Positions 18,555 through 27,291 of a DNA stretch of 64,000 bases are shown here, in pieces. The DNA comes from CAYFRC01 sp050946115 (GTDB lineage: Bacteria > Bacillota > Clostridia > Christensenellales > Aristaeellaceae). The notes beneath the pieces are model-generated. The model saw only the letters and a program-made list of their open reading frames with translations. It made no database searches and had not been told where the DNA came from. Both the position numbers and the translations under genes were made by a program. Each line of letters starts with the position of its first letter. Within the stretch, counting starts at the first letter, position 1. The stretch covers positions 87,424 to 151,423 of the forward strand of contig JBMNUF010000005.1 in the NCBI GenBank assembly GCA_050946115.1, read 5' to 3'.

Positions 18555-18583
18555 AGTATACACAGTCCTAACCGGAAACGCAA
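18555..18583 (-). promoter_or_regulatory. Promoter for the alpha-mannosidase gene
   Basis: Minus-strand TTGCGT (18583-18578), 17 nt, TATACT (18560-18555), about 34 nt before the ATG. Confidence 0.6.
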
Positions 18584-18608
18584 CACAAACTTTTGCACAT
18601 CGCGAAAA

Positions 18609-18640
18609 CAAAAAGCCGCGCTTATGCGCGACTTTTTGCT
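18609..18640 (-). terminator. Terminator after trpB2
   Basis: Minus-strand CAAAAAGTCGCGC / GCGCGGCTTTTTG hairpin with a short loop and a terminal T-run, 17 nt past the trpB2 stop codon. Confidence 0.85.
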
Positions 18641-18656
18641 TTGCAAAATGAATTTG

Positions 18657-20039
18657 TCAGCCGATGTCGGGAAGGATGGCGAAAGCCGCCTCAAGCTCCT
18701 CGTCCGTCAGGGGATTGTCCTGCATCTTGCCGTCGTTATACGACCCGTATGCCGTCATGTCGAAATAGCCGGTGCCGCTGAGCCCGAACAGGATCGTCTT
18801 CTCCTCGCCCGTTTCGCGGCATTTGATGGCCTCGTCGACCGCGACGCGAATGGCGTGGCTGCTCTCCGGCGCGGGGAGGATGCCCTCGGTCCGCGCAAAC
18901 GCCTGCGCCGCCTCGAACACGCTCGTCTGCTCCACGCTGCACGCCTCCATCAGCCCTTCCGCATACAGCTGCGAGAGGATTGGGTTCATGCCGTGATAGC
19001 GCAGGCCGCCCGAATGGCTCGCGGAGGGGATGAAACCGCTTCCCAACGTATACATCTTCGCCATCGGGCAGATGCGGCCGGTGTCGCAATAGTCGTAGGT
19101 GTACTTGCCGCGCGTAAAGCTCGGGCAGGACGCTGGTTCCACCGCGATGATGCGGTAATCCGCCTCGCCGCGCAGCTTTTCGCCCATGAACGGGGAGATG
19201 AGCCCGCCCAGGTTCGAGCCGCCGCCCGCGCAGCCGATGATGATGTCGGGCTTGATCTCGTACTGATCGCACGCGGCCTTCACTTCCAGCCCGATGATGG
19301 ACTGGTGCAGCACGACGTGGTTCAGCGCGGAACCGAGCACGTAGCGATAGCCTTCAGACGTTACCGCCCTCTCGACCGCTTCGGAGATCGCGCAGCCCAG
19401 AGAACCCGTGGTTCCCGGATGCTCCGCGAGGATCGCCCTGCCGACATTGGTGAGTTCGGACGGACTCGGCGTCACGTTCGCGCCATAGGTGCGCATGACC
19501 TCCCTGCGGAACGGCTTCTGCTCGTAGGAGCATTTTACCATAAACACGTCGCACTCGAGCCCGAGGTACGCGCACGCCATGGAAAGTGCGGTGCCCCACT
19601 GCCCTGCGCCCGTCTCGGTGACGACGCCCTTGAGCCCCTGTTCCTTCGCGTAATACGCCTGCGCGATCGCGCTGTTGAGCTTGTGCGAGCCGGAGGTGTT
19701 GTTGCCCTCGAACTTGTAGTAGATCTTCGCGGGCGTCTGCAATTTCTCCTCCAGACAGTATGCGCGAATGAGCGGCGCAGGGCGGTACATCTTGTAGAAA
19801 TCGCGGATGGGCTTGGGGATCGGGACCTGTGCCGTGGTATCGTCCAATTCCTGCCTCACCAGCTCTTCGCAGAAGACCGCGTTCAACTCTTCCGCCTTCA
19901 TGGGCTGCTTCGTCTCGGGGTTCAGGAGGGGCGCGGGCTTATTTTTCATGTCCGCGCGCACGTTGTACCAGAATTTCGGAATCTCCCGCTCTGTCAGATA
20001 GATCTTGTACGGAATCCTTGCGTCTCTCGCGTCCTTCAT
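18657..20039 (-). CDS. trpB: TrpB2-type tryptophan synthase beta chain-like protein
   Basis: A 460-residue PLP enzyme of the TrpB2 branch, longer than TrpB1 (about 400). EGNNTSGSHKLNSA carries the PLP lysine, TETGAGQWG is the conserved substrate loop and GCAGGGSNLGG binds the PLP phosphate. TrpB2 makes tryptophan from indole and serine and is thought to work without the alpha subunit. No trpA or other trp gene is nearby, which fits a role as an indole-salvage enzyme. The ATG at 20039 follows AAAGGGG by 7 nt. Expression is controlled by the Trp T-box leader upstream. Confidence 0.93.
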   Translation of the reverse strand: MKDARDARIPYKIYLTEREIPKFWYNVRADMKNKPAPLLNPETKQPMKAEELNAVFCEELVRQELDDTTAQVPIPKPIRDFYKMYRPAPLIRAYCLEEKLQTPAKIYYKFEGNNTSGSHKLNSAIAQAYYAKEQGLKGVVTETGAGQWGTALSMACAYLGLECDVFMVKCSYEQKPFRREVMRTYGANVTPSPSELTNVGRAILAEHPGTTGSLGCAISEAVERAVTSEGYRYVLGSALNHVVLHQSIIGLEVKAACDQYEIKPDIIIGCAGGGSNLGGLISPFMGEKLRGEADYRIIAVEPASCPSFTRGKYTYDYCDTGRICPMAKMYTLGSGFIPSASHSGGLRYHGMNPILSQLYAEGLMEACSVEQTSVFEAAQAFARTEGILPAPESSHAIRVAVDEAIKCRETGEEKTILFGLSGTGYFDMTAYGSYNDGKMQDNPLTDEELEAAFAILPDIG

Positions 20040-20075
20040 GTGTCTTGCCCCTTTCATAATGGTGTTTTGTGGTAT

Positions 20076-20310
20076 AAAAAAATCTTTGCCCCCAAAGGGA
20101 ACAAAGACAACCACCCAATGTGTTTCAGCAGCGTACTATCATACGCCCTTCCATGGTAACGCCGGAATCGCGTCGGTCTCTACTCGCAAGGCTTTCGAGC
20201 CGCCCTCCACAGTCCATTCTACGCTGCTTGCCCTGCCGCCATTCCACCGCCGGCGACTCTCTTTGAAGGAAGGAAAGCGCATACTCGTCTGCGTCATCGG
20301 TTTATGTATT
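20076..20310 (-). ncRNA. T-box leader, tryptophan specifier
   Basis: The 5' UTR of trpB2 has T-box landmarks in order on the minus strand: GACGAGTA in the base of stem I, AGAGAGTCGCCGGCGGTGGAA in the distal stem I, a specifier UGG at 20216-20214 inside AGAATGGACTGTGGAG, then a TTGGGTGGTTG box (20119-20109) carrying the tRNA-acceptor-binding UGGN. A terminator TCTTTG...CAAAGA plus seven T (20107-20076) follows. Uncharged tRNA-Trp would stabilise the antiterminator and allow trpB2 transcription. The T-box core sequence is divergent from AGGGTGGNACCGCG after GGGTGGT, which lowers certainty slightly. Confidence 0.85.
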
Positions 20311-20316
20311 GTCTGT

Positions 20317-20345
20317 ATTATACGCAATCAAAGGCGGTTTGTCAA
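20317..20345 (-). promoter_or_regulatory. Consensus promoter for the T-box/trpB2 transcript
   Basis: Minus-strand TTGACA (20345-20340), 17-nt spacer, TATAAT (20322-20317). It puts the transcript start near 20310, immediately before stem I. Confidence 0.92.
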
Positions 20346-20391
20346 GCACTGTACCCGTTTATTGTACGTTAAATCAAAGTCCAAAAAACGC

Positions 20392-20420
20392 TTGCATTTG
20401 CCATTTGTTTTGTGTATAAT
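20392..20420 (+). promoter_or_regulatory. Promoter for the SIS/ROK gene cluster
   Basis: TTGCAT (20392-20397), 17 nt, TATAAT (20415-20420), 31 nt before the SIS gene. It diverges from the T-box promoter. Confidence 0.8.
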
Positions 20421-20451
20421 AGAAAAAACAAACGGACGCGGAGGCGCGGCT

Positions 20452-21093
20452 ATGCAACCCATCGGGCACTTGGAACGGCTTTTGCGGGACGATTCCCGCT
20501 TCGTCCCCATGCGGGGCGCGATTTTGGGCGCGTATCGGGCACTCCATGCCTCTTTCCAACGCGGCGGAAAACTTCTCTTGTGCGGAAACGGCGGCTCCGC
20601 GTGCGACTGTCAGCACATCGCGGGCGAACTCATGAAGGGGTTTCTTCTGAAACGCCCCCTGACGGATGCGGAGGCGTCGCTTTTTGCGCCCTACGGTGCG
20701 GAGGGCGGCATTCTTGCGCAAAAATTGCAGCGCGCGCTGCCGTGCATCGTCCTTTCCGATCTTATGGGGCTTTCGACTGCCTTTGCCAACGACGTGGATG
20801 CATCTTACGCCTACGCGCAGCAGGCGTTTGCCTTTGCGAAGGAGGGAGACGTGCTGCTGGGCATTTCTACATCGGGAAACGCCAAGAACGTATATAATGC
20901 CGCCGTTGCGGCAAAGGTGAAGGGTGCGTATATCCTCGCATTGACGGGAGAAGGCGGGGGAAAGTTAGCCGAAATCGCGGACGGGCTGCTCGCCGTGCCG
21001 GAAAGGGAAACCTATCGCGTGCAGGAGATGCACTTGCCGCTGTACCACGCGCTGTGCGCGATGCTCGAAAGCGCGTTCTTTGAGGATGTGTGA
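20452..21093 (+). CDS. SIS-domain protein (GmhA/phosphosugar isomerase-like)
   Basis: A 213-residue SIS protein. LLCGNGGSACDCQHIAGEL near residue 44 and GDVLLGISTSGNAKNV near residue 133 are the phosphosugar-binding motifs of the GmhA/DiaA group. Relatives isomerise sedoheptulose 7-phosphate or act on phosphosugars. It is followed 14 nt later by a ROK kinase and then by oxidoreductase and isomerase genes, so a role in a sugar-phosphate catabolic or nucleotide-sugar pathway is likely. No other heptose-pathway genes are visible here. Confidence 0.82.
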   Translation: MQPIGHLERLLRDDSRFVPMRGAILGAYRALHASFQRGGKLLLCGNGGSACDCQHIAGELMKGFLLKRPLTDAEASLFAPYGAEGGILAQKLQRALPCIVLSDLMGLSTAFANDVDASYAYAQQAFAFAKEGDVLLGISTSGNAKNVYNAAVAAKVKGAYILALTGEGGGKLAEIADGLLAVPERETYRVQEMHLPLYHALCAMLESAFFEDV

Positions 21094-21107
21094 GGGGAGG
21101 GAACGCC

Positions 21108-22055
21108 ATGGAACGGGTACTCGCGGGCTTTGACGTGGGCGGCACCAAATGCGCCGTCTCCACGGGCATCGAGGAAAACGGAACGATCAAACTCCTGACG
21201 AGGGAGGAATTCAAAACGCCCGTCTCGCAGCAGGAGGCTGCAACGCGCATGTGCGACATGGCGCGCATACAGGCGGGAAGCGCGAAAATTTCGGCCATCG
21301 GCATTTCCGCAGGCAACCCCATGGACGCCGCGCGCGGCATGCTCATGAACCCGCCGAATCTCCCCGGCTGGACGGACTGGTCCATGACCGATTTTGCAGC
21401 GCAGCGCCTTTCTGCCCCCGCCGTCATGGAAAACGACGCGAACGCCTGCGCGCTCGCCGAATGGAGATGGGGAGCGGGCAAAGGTGCGGACAATATGGTG
21501 TTCATCACCTTCGGCACGGGCTTCGGCGCGGGGCTGATTTTGGACGGAAAGCTCTACCGCGGCAGGCTCGGAAACGCGGGAGAACTCGGGCACTGGCGCA
21601 TCGCGGAACACGGCCCCGCAGGCTACGGAAAACTGGGCTCGTATGAGGGCTTTTGCTCGGGCGGCGGCATCGCGCAGCTCGCCGCGACCGTCGGCGAGCG
21701 GTATCGCCAGCTCGGGCTTCCGTGCGCGTATCTGGACGGGGAGATCTCCGCGAAGACGGTGGCGGAAGCCGCGCGAAAGGGCGACAAAGCATCCCTTGAG
21801 GTATTCGCAATCGTCGCAACGCGCCTCGGGCAGGGACTCGCGCTCGTGATCGATTTCCTGAACCCCGACAGGATCGTCCTCGGCTCCATCTTCGCGCGCA
21901 GCGGCGACCTTTTGGAAGCGGGAATGCGCGAGGTGCTGCGGGCGGAATGTTTGAAAGATTCCTATGCGATGTGCGAGATCGTCCCGGCGATGCTGGGCGA
22001 CCGCATCGGCGATTACGCCGCGCTCGCGCTCGCCGCGGGCATACAGGGAGAGTGA
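21108..22055 (+). CDS. ROK-family sugar kinase-like protein
   Basis: A 315-residue ROK protein. GFDVGGTKCAVS binds ATP phosphate at the N-terminus, VMENDANACALAEW holds the catalytic Asp, and FITFGTGFGAGLILDG and GNAGELGHWRI follow. The zinc motif usual in ROK kinases (CxCGxxGC) is replaced by AGYGKLGSYEGFCSG, so the structural zinc site seems lost. There is no N-terminal helix-turn-helix, so it is a kinase-type rather than a repressor-type member. A hexose or amino-sugar substrate is likely. GGGGAGGG lies 7 nt before the ATG. Confidence 0.82.
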   Translation: MERVLAGFDVGGTKCAVSTGIEENGTIKLLTREEFKTPVSQQEAATRMCDMARIQAGSAKISAIGISAGNPMDAARGMLMNPPNLPGWTDWSMTDFAAQRLSAPAVMENDANACALAEWRWGAGKGADNMVFITFGTGFGAGLILDGKLYRGRLGNAGELGHWRIAEHGPAGYGKLGSYEGFCSGGGIAQLAATVGERYRQLGLPCAYLDGEISAKTVAEAARKGDKASLEVFAIVATRLGQGLALVIDFLNPDRIVLGSIFARSGDLLEAGMREVLRAECLKDSYAMCEIVPAMLGDRIGDYAALALAAGIQGE

Positions 22056-22059
22056 AGAT

Positions 22060-23082
22060 ATGGCAAAAGTAAGGCTCGGACGCACAAACCTCACCGTGAA
22101 CAAAAACGGCTTCGGCGCGCTGCCTGTGCAGCGCAGAACGAAAGATGATGCGGTGGCAATCCTGCGGCACGCCTACGAAAGCGGCATCGATTTCTACGAC
22201 ACCGCGAGGGCGTACAGCGACAGCGAGGAAAAGCTCGGCATCGCACTGTCCCACGTGCGTGACAAGATCGTCATCGCCACCAAGACCGGCAGCCGCAACA
22301 CAGCGGATTTTTGGAAGCACCTCGAAACGAGCCTGTCCCTGCTCAAAACGACGTATATCGATATCTATCAGTTCCACAACCCCTCCTTCTGCCCCAAGCC
22401 GAATGACGGCACGGGGCTGTACGAGGCGATGCTCGAGGCGAAAACGCAGGGGAAGATCCGCTTCATCGGCATCACGAACCACAGCCGCGAAGTCTGCATG
22501 GAGGCGATCGAAAGCGGTCTGTACGACACCGTGCAGTTCCCGTTCAGCTACCTGTGCGGGGAGGAGGACATCGCGCTCGTAAACAAATGCCGCGAGCGCG
22601 ACGTGGGCTTTATCTGCATGAAGGCGCTCTCGGGCGGGCTCATCACGAACGCGAAGGCAGCCTATGCCTTCATGGCGCGGTTTGAAAACGCGCTGCCGAT
22701 CTGGGGCATTCAGCGCATGGAGGAACTGGAGCAGTTCCTGGAATGCGAAAGCTCTCCGCCCGCCTGGGATCAAGAAATGGAATCCTTCATCGAGCGGGAA
22801 AAGAAGCAGCTTGCGGGCGATTTCTGCCGGGGCTGCGGGTATTGCCTGCCGTGCCCCGCAAACATCCCCATCAACAACGCCGCGCGCATGACGCTCCTGC
22901 TGCACCGCTCGCCGCCCGCGCAGTGGCTCACGCCCGAGTGGCAGGAGGCGATGCGCCGCATTAACAACTGCATCCATTGCCGCCACTGCGCGAACCACTG
23001 CCCGTATCACCTGGATACGCCCGCGCTCCTCAAAAAGAACCTCGCCGAATACGAAGCCTTTTTGAGGGATTGGAAGCCGTAA
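22060..23082 (+). CDS. Aldo/keto reductase with C-terminal 2x[4Fe-4S] ferredoxin-like domain
   Basis: A 340-residue protein. The AKR barrel has DFYDTARAYSDSEEKLG with the catalytic Tyr, a TKTG lysine and IYQFHNPSF. The C-terminus carries CRGCGYCLPCP and CIHCRHCANHCPYHLDTP, two [4Fe-4S] binding sets. This YcsN/PF13534-type fusion is widespread in anaerobes and is thought to use ferredoxin-linked chemistry in place of, or beside, NADPH. It begins 4 nt after the ROK stop codon, so it is in the same operon. Confidence 0.85.
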   Translation: MAKVRLGRTNLTVNKNGFGALPVQRRTKDDAVAILRHAYESGIDFYDTARAYSDSEEKLGIALSHVRDKIVIATKTGSRNTADFWKHLETSLSLLKTTYIDIYQFHNPSFCPKPNDGTGLYEAMLEAKTQGKIRFIGITNHSREVCMEAIESGLYDTVQFPFSYLCGEEDIALVNKCRERDVGFICMKALSGGLITNAKAAYAFMARFENALPIWGIQRMEELEQFLECESSPPAWDQEMESFIEREKKQLAGDFCRGCGYCLPCPANIPINNAARMTLLLHRSPPAQWLTPEWQEAMRRINNCIHCRHCANHCPYHLDTPALLKKNLAEYEAFLRDWKP

Positions 23083-23128
23083 CGCCCTATGGCGCTTATC
23101 GGAATACAGATTGGAGGAATGAAGTACC

Positions 23129-23908
23129 ATGACCAACTTCACCGTCGGCGCGCAGATGTTCTCCGTGCGAAACTTCACGCAGGACATCGAAGGTCTCAGG
23201 GACACCCTGAAGAAGATCAAGGGGATCGGCTACAACACCTGCCAGATTTCCGGCATCGGCGCGAAAATCCGCCCTGAGGAAGTGCGCGAAGCCTTGGACG
23301 AGGCAAGCATTTCCTGCGACGCGACGCACATGGGCTTTGAGCGGTTCGAAAACGAATTGGACGAGATCATCCGCATCCACAAGCTCTGGAAATGTGCCTA
23401 TCCGGGCGTCGGCGGTCTTCCGCAGGAATACCGGAGCAGCGCGGAGGGCTTTGTCGCGTTCGCGAAAAAGGCGGAGAAGATCGCCGAGAAGCTTGCGGAC
23501 CACGGCATGCACTTCCTCTACCACAACCACGCCTTCGAATTGCAAAAGTTTGACGGCGTAACCGCGCTCGAAATCCTCATGGACAACGCACCCAAGCATT
23601 TGATGTTTGAGATCGACACCTATTGGATTCAGGCCGGCGGCGGCGACCCCGTCGAATGGATCTATAAGGTGAAGGGGCGCATGGACGTGGTGCATTTCAA
23701 GGACATGGCGGGCGCGAACGCCAACCCCATGACGGCGATGGTTCCCGTGGGCGAGGGCAACCTCAACTGGCCGAAGATTCTGCGCGCGTCGGACGACATC
23801 GGCGTCAAATTCGCCTTCGTCGAGCAGGACAACGCCGTGGAGACGGACTCGATTGCCTGCATGAAGACGAGCCGCGATAACCTGGCGCGATACGGCGCGC
23901 GGTTCTAA
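23129..23908 (+). CDS. Sugar phosphate isomerase/epimerase (TIM-barrel)
   Basis: A 259-residue xylose-isomerase-like/AP-endonuclease-2 barrel. HNHAFEL near residue 133, FEIDTYWIQAGG near residue 160, VHFKDM near residue 189 and a GEGNLNWPKI strand with the final FVEQDN provide the typical metal ligands. Such proteins epimerise or isomerise keto-sugars or inosose-type compounds; the substrate is unknown. It lies 46 nt after the aldo/keto reductase gene with its own GGAGG site and is the last gene of the cluster before the hydrogenase promoter. Confidence 0.83.
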   Translation: MTNFTVGAQMFSVRNFTQDIEGLRDTLKKIKGIGYNTCQISGIGAKIRPEEVREALDEASISCDATHMGFERFENELDEIIRIHKLWKCAYPGVGGLPQEYRSSAEGFVAFAKKAEKIAEKLADHGMHFLYHNHAFELQKFDGVTALEILMDNAPKHLMFEIDTYWIQAGGGDPVEWIYKVKGRMDVVHFKDMAGANANPMTAMVPVGEGNLNWPKILRASDDIGVKFAFVEQDNAVETDSIACMKTSRDNLARYGARF

Positions 23909-23935
23909 AACACGGGAAATTTACAGGAAAATGGC

Positions 23936-23964
23936 TGCACATGCCGCGCGCTGTGTGCTATACT
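23936..23964 (+). promoter_or_regulatory. Probable promoter for the hydrogenase operon
   Basis: TGCACA (23936-23941, four of six consensus bases), 17 nt, TATACT (23959-23964), with a 64-nt leader before the NuoE-like gene. Confidence 0.5.
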
Positions 23965-24028
23965 GCATAGGGTGTTTATCGGCTGTTATTAACGTAGTAC
24001 ACTATTTCTACTAAGGGAGGGTTCACCT

Positions 24029-24508
24029 ATGTCCGTGCTGGAGAACAAGGAAAATCTCCAAAAACTCGACGCAATCATCGCAAAATACAAGGGACAGCAG
24101 GGCGCTGTCATGCGTTCATTGCAGGATGCGCAGTCGCTGTTCGACCACGTGCCCAAGGACGTGCAGATTCGCATCGCGGAGGGGCTCGGAGTCACGCTGA
24201 GCGACGTGTACGGCGTCGCCACCTTCTATGCGCAGTTTGCGCTGGAGCCGCGCGGCAAGTATATCATCGGCTGCTGCATGGGCACCGCCTGCTACGTGAG
24301 GGGTTCCAAGCTCGTTTTGGAGCGCCTCATCCAGGAGCTCGGCATCCCTGCCGGCAAAACCACGCCCGACGGCCTGTTTACGCTGAGGGACACCCGCTGC
24401 CTCGGCGCGTGCGGTCTTGCGCCCGTCATCATGATCAATGACGACGTATACGGGCGCCTCGTTCCCAACGACATCCCCAGCATCTTAGACAAGTACAGGG
24501 CGATGTAG
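24029..24508 (+). CDS. hydC: NuoE-like [2Fe-2S] subunit of NAD-linked [FeFe] hydrogenase
   Basis: A 159-residue NuoE/HydC protein. The [2Fe-2S] cysteines lie in CMGTACYVRG (about residues 89-94) and DTRCLGACGLAPV (about 130-134), and DVYGVATFYAQF is the conserved preceding block. It shuttles electrons in the soluble HydABC complex, which in many anaerobes couples NADH and reduced ferredoxin to H2 (electron bifurcation or confurcation). It starts the five-gene operon. The AAGGGAGGG site lies 7 nt before the ATG. No membrane segments are present. Confidence 0.9.
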   Translation: MSVLENKENLQKLDAIIAKYKGQQGAVMRSLQDAQSLFDHVPKDVQIRIAEGLGVTLSDVYGVATFYAQFALEPRGKYIIGCCMGTACYVRGSKLVLERLIQELGIPAGKTTPDGLFTLRDTRCLGACGLAPVIMINDDVYGRLVPNDIPSILDKYRAM

Positions 24509-24509
24509 T

Positions 24510-25061
24510 ATGTTTGAGCTTTCGCTGCACATTCTGGACCTCGTGCAGAACTCCGTTTCCGCCGGCGCGGCGCTGGTAACGGTGGTCGTATCCTTTTTGC
24601 GGGATGTGCTGACCATCGTCATCGAGGACGACGGCCGCGGCATGGACGAAGCGCTGCTTTCCAGAGTCACAAGTCCCTTTGCCACCACGCGCACGACGCG
24701 CAAGGTCGGCTTGGGCATTCCGATGTTCAAGCAACTTGCGGAAATGTGCAACGGCTCGTTTCGGATCGATTCCAAACCGGGCGAGGGAACGCGCCTTGAG
24801 GCGACGTTTCAGGCGTCCCACATGGATCTCCCCCCCGTCGGCGACCTTCCGGGCACGTTCGCGTCGCTGATTAACGGCGCGCCGTCCTTCCCCGAATTCG
24901 TGCTGCGCTACGAAAGGGACGACAAGTCCTTCCTGTTCGATACGCGCGAGATTCGGCAGGCGCTGGGCGGTCTTCCGCTGGACGGCATGGAGATTTTGGC
25001 TTGGATCCACGAATGTATCGCCGAAGGCATATCGGAAGTCGACGGCATGTCCCCCCAATAA
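24510..25061 (+). CDS. HATPase-fold protein embedded in the hydrogenase operon
   Basis: A 183-residue GHKL ATPase domain. The N-box HILDLVQNSVSAGA, the G1 box DDGRGMD and the G2 region VGLGIPMFKQLAEM with GEGTRLEATF are present. No dimerisation/phosphoacceptor histidine helix, sensor or membrane region precedes it, so it is not a normal sensor kinase. It starts 1 nt after the hydC stop. Homologues sit in clostridial hyd operons between the NuoE-like and NuoF-like genes. The role is unknown; regulation or assembly of the complex is an inference from position. Confidence 0.8.
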   Translation: MFELSLHILDLVQNSVSAGAALVTVVVSFLRDVLTIVIEDDGRGMDEALLSRVTSPFATTRTTRKVGLGIPMFKQLAEMCNGSFRIDSKPGEGTRLEATFQASHMDLPPVGDLPGTFASLINGAPSFPEFVLRYERDDKSFLFDTREIRQALGGLPLDGMEILAWIHECIAEGISEVDGMSPQ

Positions 25062-25097
25062 GACAAGACAATTCTACTATACGGAGGTGCGATCCCT

Positions 25098-25463
25098 ATG
25101 AAATCCTTAGCCGAACTCGAGGCTATCCGTCAGAGAACGTTGGATCAGGTGAACCTGCGCCGCGAGCGCGAAGGCACCCGCATCGTAGTCGGCATGGCAA
25201 CCTGCGGCATCGCCGCGGGCGCGAGACCCGTCATGCTGGCCTTCCTCGAAGAGGTACGCAAACGCAATCTCCTGGATGTCACCGTAGCGCAGACCGGCTG
25301 CATCGGCATGTGCCGCCTGGAGCCCATGGTCGAAATCACGGTGCCTGGCCAGGAGAAAGTCACCTATGTCAAGGTAAAGCCCGAAATGGTTCCCCGCATC
25401 GTGCAGGAGCATGTCGTCAACGGGCGTCCTGTGGACGAATATACGATCGGCGCTGCGAATTAA
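25098..25463 (+). CDS. Small thioredoxin-like [2Fe-2S] ferredoxin (HndB-like)
   Basis: A 121-residue protein of the (2Fe-2S) ferredoxin/NuoE C-terminal-domain type. Cysteines occur in MATCGIAAGA (residue 34 region) and AQTGCIGMCRLEP (about residues 72-76), fewer than in full NuoE, matching HndB-like subunits of NADP-reducing hydrogenase operons. It is expected to take part in electron transfer or assembly of the hydrogenase. GGAGGTG precedes the ATG and it lies 14 nt before the NuoF-like gene. Confidence 0.8.
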   Translation: MKSLAELEAIRQRTLDQVNLRREREGTRIVVGMATCGIAAGARPVMLAFLEEVRKRNLLDVTVAQTGCIGMCRLEPMVEITVPGQEKVTYVKVKPEMVPRIVQEHVVNGRPVDEYTIGAAN

Positions 25464-25477
25464 GGAGGGTAACTACT

Positions 25478-27277
<1,800 letters not shown>

Positions 27278-27291
27278 GGAGGACCTCCATC

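Noticed and set aside
16082..18571. 829-codon plus-strand open frame opposite the GH38 gene
   Set aside because: The minus strand gives a complete alpha-mannosidase with its catalytic motifs; the plus frame is Arg/His/Val-rich shadow coding.
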